Assembly (NCBI GenBank): GCA_021772915.1
Contig: JAJFLB010000055.1
Coordinates: 1 to 64,000, forward strand
Length of the DNA stretch: 64,000 nucleotides
Origin: Gammaproteobacteria bacterium
Lineage (GTDB): Bacteria > Pseudomonadota > Gammaproteobacteria > Xanthomonadales > SZUA-36
Direction of reading: 5' to 3'
A model generated the notes under the pieces. It saw nothing but the letters and a program-made list of their open reading frames with translations. It did no database searches and had not been told where the DNA came from. The position numbers and the translations under genes were made by a program. Position 1 is the stretch's first letter, and each line of letters begins with the position of its first letter. This document shows positions 25,223-33,059 of the stretch, piece after piece.

Positions 25223-28200
25223 TCAGTTAAAAGGCGCTGCCCGCGCGATCAACTTGTCCAGACCCTTCTCCTTGGGATTCAACGGGTCACCCGGGTGGAT
25301 ACATTCTGCCGGACAGGCCTCGGCGCCCATCACCAACTGTTTGAATGTCCCTGCCCTGACATCACCGATATAGGCCTGTTGGTCATCGTTGTAGATAAAC
25401 AGCTTCTCGTTGATCTTCAGGCAATCGTCACAGGAAGTGCAACGAATGCTGTCGATATAGGGTTCGTTGCCAAAATCATCCTCTTCTTCCTCGACGGATT
25501 CCGGCGTGGCCATGCTTTCGGCAACCACCTCGTCTGCGGCCGGTGCACCCGCAGGGGGTTCGGCTCCGTTTGTGAGGGCCATGGTGGCGGGAGCTGTGAA
25601 GGCAGGCCCGTCCCAGTTCTCCGCTTTTTCCAGTAACTGCGCCACGGTATCAGAGGCATTTGCACTCAACAGGCCTTTTGCAATCTGTCTTGCAATCAGC
25701 TGTGGATACTGAGTAGTCAGCTGGGTGATTTTTCCTTCGTACTCCGCCTTCAGGGCTTCAAGTTTTGCTTCCAATTGCTCACTGAGACCTTCACCGACTG
25801 CATCGCGCAGAAAGTCTGAAACATCGACACCCGCCAGCTCTTTCAACTGTGCCCAGTTGTGCAGACGCTCCTCGGCGAGGGCTGCAATTTCGTCCGAAAC
25901 GGACACCCTGCCAAGCTGTTTGTCCGCACCAACGGTGTAAATGAAGGCGGTTTGACCTTCACGCTCATCCTCTTCCAGCTCCAGGTATTCATGGAAAAGC
26001 AGTAAGTCACCGTCATCAACTACCGGCTTGAAATGACCCCGGAAACGCGCCTCTCCCAGAGCCCAGTCGGCTGTCGTGAGAGGCAGGGTCATTCTCTGTT
26101 CATCACCCTTGTCGTCCAGGTAGAGTAATTCATGGCTCGTCCACATCTCCAGTGGTGCAGGATTCCCCTCCAGGTCAAGACATTCAGAAAAAGTTGTACC
26201 CTGATCAGGGTCGAAGACGATATTGGGTACGGCGCGACTCTCCAGTGCGAGTCTTGCGGCGTCAGGGGCAGCAGCATCCGCAATCCCCCATTCTGGTGGG
26301 CAGGGCGTATTGAGAATAAATATGGAGGGCCGTCTGGCCTGCAAGCCCCGCAAAACATTCTTGATCAGGTGTGACGGTGTCGCCTGCGAGGATTGCACCA
26401 CAAAGGCACCCCGATGCGCCATTGCCAGCAAGGCGAGTTCCTTTCTGGTCTCCTCCTTTCCACGCTGGTCCGGACCAAACTCAGCCATGTCGGAAACCTG
26501 GCCCGTAAAGCCCGATGTACAGGCCTGCCCCCCGGTATTTGAATAAACCTGGGTATCCGCCACCACCACACGAACCGGTTTTCCGGAAGCCAGTACCCGG
26601 GACAGATTCTGGAATCCAATATCCATCATGGCGCCGTCACCACCCACCGCAAACAGGGGGGGACACAGGGTGAATTCATCATCCGTGAACTGCTGCCAGT
26701 CAAAATCCGAGAAAAACGTTTCATCGGTGGACGCATCATAAGACTCCGACAGGAGTTTCTCTGCCCGGCGTACCGTGATAAAGCCATCCGCCATTTTGCG
26801 CATGTGGCCTTCAAAAATACCCACGGCAACGGAAGGTGCATCCTGGAAAAGATGGTTTACCCAGGGAAATGGATAAGGATTATAGGGATAAGACGAACCC
26901 CACACTGAACTACAGCCCGTGGCATTGGTAAAACCAACATTTGCACGACCCCGACCACTCGGGCCGGATTCGTAGCGCCACTTGAGATCTTTCAGTGCCT
27001 GAATGGTTTCGTGGATCAGATGCACCGTCTCCTTGTCTGCTTCGGCGACCGGCATGGAAAGGTCTCCCGGACCGGTTGAGACCGTCGCCAAATCGGTCTC
27101 CGATATCAACAAGGCGCGTGCCTTTGCGTCCAACTCGTCGATCAGACGTGCCAGGTCTTTTATATGGTGCTCCACCCGCGGAGCCATAAATGCGTTCACA
27201 GCGGACAGAATGAGGTGAATTGTCGTTTTCTCACCACAGCCCATACACGCACCGTCACCACCAACCATCGACAGGTAGTTGCTCTGCTTGAGTAACAGTG
27301 ACGACAGGACACCGATGCCTTCATCCAGGCTTGAAATCTTGATGTACTGGTCATCGGTTTCTGGCAGGTTTTTCCAGAGTTTCCAGTTGGCTTCAAGTGT
27401 CTCCTGAAGTTCGTCCGTCTGACGCACACTCAGCAAGGCACCATCGGTACAAACCGCCACGCAAATATCACAGCCCTTACAGGTTTCCGGGTTGATCGTG
27501 ATCGAAAGCAATCCGCCAGTGCCCTTCTTTTTGCTCTCGGGCAAGTCGAAGAAAGGTTGTGTTTTGGCCAATGGAAAGTCAGCCAGGGCCGCGTAGACCA
27601 GGTTGTACTGTGCATCGACTTCGGCACGTCGCTCGGCATCCCAGTTGGATTTACCGGCAACTATCTCATAGGACTGAGCCAGCACGGCTCCGTAAGTCTT
27701 GAAAGTTCCGCTGGCAATGATCTTGCGTGACTCTTTGCCGAGGTGCCTGATGATTTGAAAAAACCGGGTGAGTGGCTTTTGAGGTGAAGAAACGGTTGCA
27801 ATGGCCGCTTCCAGTACTTCTTCAACCGTATTGACGACACCCGGGATGGCGGAGTCCGGGCATTGTGTCCAGCACTTACTGCAACCCGTGCACTTATCGG
27901 CTATAAACTCGGGCACATTGAAACGCACAGCCGACATATCCCGCATACTTGATGTTGCCGCTGGCATGGCACTAATCGCCGTGAAGGGATCAGCAATCAC
28001 ATCCCTGCCGGTCTTGTATTGCGCGCACACCTGGTTCCAGAAGTCACCCTGATTGCCAACCCCGGTGGCTGCGTTGACACCTGCCATCGCGTGAGGAATC
28101 AACGGCAGCAACTCTTCCTGCCCGTCATCTTCCAGATCGGTAAGATCGAGTGCCTGGACTTCGTCAAAACCCCGTGTAATGACCCGAATATTGTCCCCTA

Positions 28201-30241
28201 CGACCCCTTCACCCAGATGACCAAACTTTTTGGTCAACTGCTTGAGAATCCCTTCGAATAAGCGTTCGCGTGAAAGTCCATGGGTTTTCATTAGCGGAGC
28301 CGCATTGAAAAAAGCACCCATGAAGGCCACACCCTGCATCCGAAAACGCAGTTCGGCCTTTGAAGCTTCCGACAGCGCAATGCTAAACCCGTCTACGGAA
28401 AAGACCTTGATTTTCTTTTTGCGGATCGTGCGTTGCGCCGTTTGCGGGAAACTGTTCCACAATTCATTACCTGTTAGTTCGCTCTGAATAATGAACACAC
28501 CCTCATCACACAACCCTGCCAGCGGGTCTGAATGTAAAAACACGTTGGGGTCGGGAGAGAGCACAACACTGACATGCTTGAGTTCGCAATTCAGACGCAA
28601 GGGCTCCTGCGACAACATCGCATAGAAGGTTGTGGGTTGACCCTTCTTTTCTGAGCCGTATTTGGGGTTCGCCTTGATATGCAGACCCAGCAACTCAGCA
28701 GCCGTCATCGCCAGGTTCTTACCCATGGTGATTGCACCCCAGCCGCCGACCGAGTGAATTCTAAGTTCTACCGTGTCCTCCGGAAAAAGATTCAGATCGC
28801 CGGCTGAGGGAAGCGCCAGCTCGGCCACCTGCGGATAATCGGCAAGGATTTTCTCCTGCCAGATCTGCATTTTTGGAAGCGGTGTATCCTGCTGAATAAA
28901 GTCTATACCGAGGTAGAACTGACGTTGTTTGCGACCATCTGCGAGCATATTGTCTACGGCTGCGACAACATTTCCGGGCTGCAGGTCCCGGCTTCCCAGA
29001 CCAAAACAGCCGGAGTAAAAATCAGGTACCTGGTCACCACTGAGCGCCGCCAGGCCGGCGTATGGAAGACTGTCGGTAGCACCCCCATTGGTAGCACGCC
29101 CATTTTCGACTGCCTGCGCCATCGCTGAGCGAATCTCACGAATCATGGGTAATTCAACCGCCATGGGCTGGTCGGTGCGTTCAAGCACGACCACACCCTG
29201 CTTGCCTGCCAGCATTCTTGAGACCAGGTCCGCCGGGAACGGACGAAACATGACCAGGTCAAGCACGCCCACCTTCAGGCCACGTTTTTCACGCAGGTAA
29301 TCCGCCACCACCTCGGCATTGCATATCACCGAGCCCTGCCCAACGATGACATACTCCGCATCGTCCAGACGATATCCCAAAGCACGGTCGTATTTGCGTC
29401 CGGAGAGTTCTTCAAACTCTGCGCAGGCCTGATTGGTCAATGCGGCAATATGGTCAAAGTAGAAAGGTCTCTGCGCGGCCACGCCCTGTGCATAACTTTC
29501 CTGATTTTGCACGACACCCAACATCGCCGGATAATCAAAGTTGTACAGCTCAGGGATACGCCGCCGGCGCTCGCCAAAAACAGCACGTTGTGCCCCGGTG
29601 GGTGAGTCAATCATGTCCGCCGGATCACCCAGGTACTCGCAAATCAATGCTCGCTCAGGTTCATAGAATGATTCAATCACGTGGGAGGTCAGGAAACCGT
29701 CCTGTGCACATATCCCGGGGTTGAGGGAAAGCTCTGCTACACGATGCGCAATCAGATTCAGGTCGGCAACGCTTTGCACATCCTTCGCAAAAAGCTGAAA
29801 AAAGCCGGTATCGTCAATAGCATGGTAATCGTCGTGTCCTGCGTGCACATTGAGTGAGTGTTTGGTCATGGCACGGCAAGCGACGTTGAGAACATAGGTC
29901 AATCGCTTGCCCACGGCCGCGTATAACGATTCGTGCATGTACGCGATACCCTGGCCACTGGAGAAATTGGTCGAGCGTAGTCCAACCATGCTCATCCCCG
30001 CGGTTACACCAGCAGCGGCATGTTCTCCTTCGGGTTCAAAAAATATCAGGTTACGTCCGTTTACATTCTTCTCACCCCGGGCAACCGCCATTGCCCAACC
30101 TTCCCCCATTTGCGTGGAAGGCGTAATCGGATAGGCACCGGCCGCTTCACTCGCAGCGGTCTCCATTGAGACAACCGCCGCGCTCCCATCCTCTGTTTTT
30201 AGCAGCCCGGGGTACTTGGCCTGGCTTTTTCCCTGTTTCAT
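25223..30241 (-). CDS. nifJ: Pyruvate:ferredoxin oxidoreductase (NifJ-type) with C-terminal ferredoxin-like extension, 1672 aa
   Basis: A single-chain 2-oxoacid:ferredoxin oxidoreductase. It converts pyruvate and CoA to acetyl-CoA, CO2 and reduced ferredoxin. Alpha domain: residues 1-470, with AYPITPSTQMGE at 36-47. Gamma domain: 490-700 (HSVGGWGAITMGKNLA). Two [4Fe-4S] motifs: C784/787/790/794 and C921/924/927/931. Proximal cluster motif: CMGCGE at 999-1004. TPP domain: GGDGAMMDIG at 1200-1209 and VYSNTGGQ at 1232-1239. Usual family length is about 1170-1230. Here some 450 more residues follow: an alpha/coiled region (1440-1545), an acidic Pro/Ala linker, and a ferredoxin-like end with Cys1601/1604/1607 and Cys1643. 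It overlaps rnfB (ATGA). The substrate (pyruvate) is inferred from family resemblance only. Confidence 0.9.
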   Translation of the reverse strand: MKQGKSQAKYPGLLKTEDGSAAVVSMETAASEAAGAYPITPSTQMGEGWAMAVARGEKNVNGRNLIFFEPEGEHAAAGVTAGMSMVGLRSTNFSSGQGIAYMHESLYAAVGKRLTYVLNVACRAMTKHSLNVHAGHDDYHAIDDTGFFQLFAKDVQSVADLNLIAHRVAELSLNPGICAQDGFLTSHVIESFYEPERALICEYLGDPADMIDSPTGAQRAVFGERRRRIPELYNFDYPAMLGVVQNQESYAQGVAAQRPFYFDHIAALTNQACAEFEELSGRKYDRALGYRLDDAEYVIVGQGSVICNAEVVADYLREKRGLKVGVLDLVMFRPFPADLVSRMLAGKQGVVVLERTDQPMAVELPMIREIRSAMAQAVENGRATNGGATDSLPYAGLAALSGDQVPDFYSGCFGLGSRDLQPGNVVAAVDNMLADGRKQRQFYLGIDFIQQDTPLPKMQIWQEKILADYPQVAELALPSAGDLNLFPEDTVELRIHSVGGWGAITMGKNLAMTAAELLGLHIKANPKYGSEKKGQPTTFYAMLSQEPLRLNCELKHVSVVLSPDPNVFLHSDPLAGLCDEGVFIIQSELTGNELWNSFPQTAQRTIRKKKIKVFSVDGFSIALSEASKAELRFRMQGVAFMGAFFNAAPLMKTHGLSRERLFEGILKQLTKKFGHLGEGVVGDNIRVITRGFDEVQALDLTDLEDDGQEELLPLIPHAMAGVNAATGVGNQGDFWNQVCAQYKTGRDVIADPFTAISAMPAATSSMRDMSAVRFNVPEFIADKCTGCSKCWTQCPDSAIPGVVNTVEEVLEAAIATVSSPQKPLTRFFQIIRHLGKESRKIIASGTFKTYGAVLAQSYEIVAGKSNWDAERRAEVDAQYNLVYAALADFPLAKTQPFFDLPESKKKGTGGLLSITINPETCKGCDICVAVCTDGALLSVRQTDELQETLEANWKLWKNLPETDDQYIKISSLDEGIGVLSSLLLKQSNYLSMVGGDGACMGCGEKTTIHLILSAVNAFMAPRVEHHIKDLARLIDELDAKARALLISETDLATVSTGPGDLSMPVAEADKETVHLIHETIQALKDLKWRYESGPSGRGRANVGFTNATGCSSVWGSSYPYNPYPFPWVNHLFQDAPSVAVGIFEGHMRKMADGFITVRRAEKLLSESYDASTDETFFSDFDWQQFTDDEFTLCPPLFAVGGDGAMMDIGFQNLSRVLASGKPVRVVVADTQVYSNTGGQACTSGFTGQVSDMAEFGPDQRGKEETRKELALLAMAHRGAFVVQSSQATPSHLIKNVLRGLQARRPSIFILNTPCPPEWGIADAAAPDAARLALESRAVPNIVFDPDQGTTFSECLDLEGNPAPLEMWTSHELLYLDDKGDEQRMTLPLTTADWALGEARFRGHFKPVVDDGDLLLFHEYLELEEDEREGQTAFIYTVGADKQLGRVSVSDEIAALAEERLHNWAQLKELAGVDVSDFLRDAVGEGLSEQLEAKLEALKAEYEGKITQLTTQYPQLIARQIAKGLLSANASDTVAQLLEKAENWDGPAFTAPATMALTNGAEPPAGAPAADEVVAESMATPESVEEEEDDFGNEPYIDSIRCTSCDDCLKINEKLFIYNDDQQAYIGDVRAGTFKQLVMGAEACPAECIHPGDPLNPKEKGLDKLIARAAPFN

Positions 30242-31116
30242 GCTACTTGCTTCTCCTGCTCCAGGACCCTGCCGGTCTTGACCGATCCTGGTGAGCTTTC
30301 CTTAAACTGCTGTCCTTCAACCCACACAATCGCATTGGTCGGACAACGTGTTAGCGCTTGCGGACTGGTCAGGGAGTTTTTTTCATAATCGATAACCGCC
30401 AGGTCATTTTGAATTTCTATGACACCTGGCTCTGAATCTGCAACACACTTGTTGCAGGCATTACACGCCACTTTGCACAGGTCTTCTGCGGCATTCCCAT
30501 TGAGCAGGTTCCTGCACTGTACGATCAACTTCTGGTCCATGGGCATCAACACAAACAGATCATTGGGGCAAGTCTCAACACAGTCGCTACAGGCTGTACA
30601 GCGCTCGGGCACAACCACGGGCAAACCGTTTTCATTCATATAAATTGCATCGAGAAGACAGGACGACTCACAATCAGCAAGGCTCAGGCACCCCCAGGTA
30701 CACCCTTTGCCGCCGCCTGCAACCGCTGCCGCTGCCTTGCAGGTTGCATACCCCGCGTAATCCGAATGTTGCACGGCCTCCTCATATCCACCTGCGCACA
30801 GTAAACGGGCCACGCGTTTGTTGGCTGCACCGGCATTAACACCCAGGTAGCTTGCGACATCGTCAATATCATCAACACCCATCACGGTACAGCCTGAAGG
30901 TTCCTGCTTTCCTGAAACCACAGCTTCAGCAAATGCCCGGCAGCCCGGGACACCGCAAGCGCCACAGTTCGTTCCCGGCAACAACTCGTCCACCGCATCT
31001 ATACGGGGGTCTTCCCACACCTTGAATTTTTTGTTCACCAACGCGATCAGGAAGCCAAAGAAAAGCCCCACGCTTCCGAGGATCAGGGCTGAATCTATAA
31101 TGGGACTACCGCTCAT
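30238..31116 (-). CDS. rnfB: Rnf complex iron-sulfur subunit RnfB
   Basis: An N-terminal membrane helix (about 9-27) is followed by the RnfB-specific cluster LPGTNCGACGVPGC (Cys51, 54, 59) with Cys76. Further cysteine groups follow at 139/143/149/153, 173/176/179/183 and 214/218/221/224 with Cys258, enough for several [4Fe-4S] centres. RnfB is the entry point for electrons from reduced ferredoxin. Its gene is placed upstream of nifJ, away from rnfCDGEA, and overlaps nifJ by four bases. This close pairing suggests stoichiometric expression with the pyruvate enzyme. Confidence 0.92.
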   Translation of the reverse strand: MSGSPIIDSALILGSVGLFFGFLIALVNKKFKVWEDPRIDAVDELLPGTNCGACGVPGCRAFAEAVVSGKQEPSGCTVMGVDDIDDVASYLGVNAGAANKRVARLLCAGGYEEAVQHSDYAGYATCKAAAAVAGGGKGCTWGCLSLADCESSCLLDAIYMNENGLPVVVPERCTACSDCVETCPNDLFVLMPMDQKLIVQCRNLLNGNAAEDLCKVACNACNKCVADSEPGVIEIQNDLAVIDYEKNSLTSPQALTRCPTNAIVWVEGQQFKESSPGSVKTGRVLEQEKQVA

Positions 31117-31153
31117 GCATATTCCCTAAGTTCAATACAACCTTATTGGACCA

Positions 31154-32116
31154 CTATGCTGACAGATTGGTTTGACTTAACAACCAGGCCGACAACTTGC
31201 CCGCCGGATCCGAGGCTGTTTCATCCGAACCCGCAGGGTTTCTGGCCAGACTTTCCAGCAGGGCGCAATCTTCCGCCTGTTGCGCCGCGCTAATTCCACC
31301 AATGGCCCGGTTGTTGGTCTCCTTCGGAAACTCCAGGACCACGAAACGTTCATGCGTGCTGGCGCCTGCGGCTGGATCATGCACAAAACTCACCGCGGTC
31401 TGCGGTAGTAATGCCGCCACGGCCATACCATCAAATCCCGCAAAGGCCTCCAACGCAGCCTCGCCGGTTTCCTGCTGCACAAACACACCCGGAGAAACCA
31501 CCCGCGCAAGCCCGGCGGCCGGTGCGTCGCCTGTCACGTTAAAGACAAACTTGGTCTTGGCGTCAAGAAAGCTCACGATCGGCGCGGGTTTAAAGTCCGC
31601 CCCCGCCAGTTCGATCACCAGGGCGGGTGCCAGTGCGCGCTCTGAGCTACTCCATTTGGTGAAAGGAAACTTCTCCAGCATGTCTGCGTGCAGGTCTTCC
31701 CGATACTCGCCGCGCCGCGCCAGCTCAATGACCCTGGCGGCTGCAAAAGCCCGGCCAATTACTGCAAGCCGGTTGGCAACTTTGTATGCCAGGCCCTTGC
31801 CCTTTTTGATCCGTACAACAAACAGGTCATCCCCAGCTTCGAGCAATGAAACCAGCACTTGATGTGCAGCCCTAATCGGAGCTTCGACGGCACCATCAAC
31901 GGCCGCTGCCTTGGGCGCAAAGGCGGCGAATCTCTCAATGTCCACCTTGCCCTGGGCAAAAAGCCCCAGCGCGACGGACTGATCGTCCTCGGCATTCCCC
32001 GAACCTGCCAACAAACCGCGCACCTGGTTTGCGGTAACGGCCAATGCAGAATGAAACAGTTCTATACGCGGTCGAACTGCATCCAGGGCACAAGCCTTGC
32101 GTTGTTCAGACGCCAT
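31154..32116 (-). CDS. Unknown soluble protein inside the kor-rnf operon, 320 aa
   Basis: I do not recognise the family. The sequence is Ala-rich and soluble, with no signal peptide, no membrane helix and no cysteine cluster; only about two cysteines are visible. The central part (KIKKGKGLAYKVANRLAVIG, about residues 100-120, and FLDAKTKFVFNVTGDAPA) looks globular. The start is the ATG at 32116, with AAGGAG 10 bases before it, overlapping the korB stop by 11 bases. It ends 37 bases before rnfB. Lying between a 2-oxoacid oxidoreductase and RnfB, it may be a docking, assembly or regulatory protein for ferredoxin-linked enzymes (inference from position only). Confidence 0.75.
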   Translation of the reverse strand: MASEQRKACALDAVRPRIELFHSALAVTANQVRGLLAGSGNAEDDQSVALGLFAQGKVDIERFAAFAPKAAAVDGAVEAPIRAAHQVLVSLLEAGDDLFVVRIKKGKGLAYKVANRLAVIGRAFAAARVIELARRGEYREDLHADMLEKFPFTKWSSSERALAPALVIELAGADFKPAPIVSFLDAKTKFVFNVTGDAPAAGLARVVSPGVFVQQETGEAALEAFAGFDGMAVAALLPQTAVSFVHDPAAGASTHERFVVLEFPKETNNRAIGGISAAQQAEDCALLESLARNPAGSDETASDPAGKLSAWLLSQTNLSA

Positions 32117-33059
32117 AGCGGTCAAACTCCTTTTCCAACTTGTTAATTTTCTCTTCTGCCGAAACAGGACTCACTGCCCGAATCTCGTCGTACACGGGAA
32201 AACTGTCATCCTTAAAGAAGATACCCAGACGCAACAGGTCAGATCGCTGTGCCAACGCACGTGCCTCATCAAGGTCTTTTGGATTATGCTCGCGGCGTGC
32301 CTTGAAGAGCTTTTCTAACCCGGGCGCATCCACACCATCTGCATGAACCAGCAACTCGACATGGTCCGGATTCTTTATCGCGTCATCAAACACATCCGGG
32401 GTGAACTTGGGGCAACGTTGCAGGATGCGGATAAAGGAAAAACCATTATGGTCATAGGCTGCCTGTAGGGTGGCATAAAGATGTGCTGGTACCCAGTCAG
32501 CGGTTTGTGCAACAAACGAGGCATTTGAAACACCCAGTGTTGCCTGTAAAGGATCCAGCGCCGGCAATACCGAACCCCGCGGGGAGGTATTGGAAGCATA
32601 ACCCTCCGGGGTGGTCGGAGAGGTTTGATTCTTGGTTAGTCCATAGATGTTGTTATCCAGCAACAAAACGGTCATGTTCGGGTTGTAACGCGTGGCGTGA
32701 ATCCAATGACCGGCACCGATGGAAGTACAGTCGCCGTCACCCATCACCACAAAAACATCCAGTTCGGGCCGTGCGAGTTTCAGCCCCGTTGCAATCGGCA
32801 ACGCCCGACCGTGAATCCCGTGAAAACCATAAGCATTGACATAATGTGGGAAACGACTTGAGCAGCCGATACCCGACACAAATGCCATTTTTTCAGGTTG
32901 AAGTTGTTCCTTGGCCAATAGTCGTTTGACCGCGTTGAGGGCACCAAAGTCACCACAACCGGCACACCACTTGCCGACACGGGTCTGATAATCATCCGCC
33001 TCAAGACACTTGGACTCGTCGAATTCACAATCCAGGAGGGAAACCGCAATGCTGCTCAT
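32106..33059 (-). CDS. korB: 2-Oxoacid (2-oxoglutarate-type):ferredoxin oxidoreductase, beta subunit
   Basis: The 317-residue TPP-binding subunit. It has the cluster motif GKWCAGCGDFG near the N-terminus, with a further Cys in GIGCSSRFPHY. The TPP/Mg motif runs from GDGDC to NNIYGLTKNQ. Length and motifs fit KorB/OorB. It overlaps korA by four bases (ATGA). Together the two subunits oxidatively decarboxylate a 2-oxoacid, most likely 2-oxoglutarate to succinyl-CoA, and reduce ferredoxin; the reverse direction is also possible with strongly reduced ferredoxin. Confidence 0.88.
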   Translation of the reverse strand: MSSIAVSLLDCEFDESKCLEADDYQTRVGKWCAGCGDFGALNAVKRLLAKEQLQPEKMAFVSGIGCSSRFPHYVNAYGFHGIHGRALPIATGLKLARPELDVFVVMGDGDCTSIGAGHWIHATRYNPNMTVLLLDNNIYGLTKNQTSPTTPEGYASNTSPRGSVLPALDPLQATLGVSNASFVAQTADWVPAHLYATLQAAYDHNGFSFIRILQRCPKFTPDVFDDAIKNPDHVELLVHADGVDAPGLEKLFKARREHNPKDLDEARALAQRSDLLRLGIFFKDDSFPVYDEIRAVSPVSAEEKINKLEKEFDRYGV

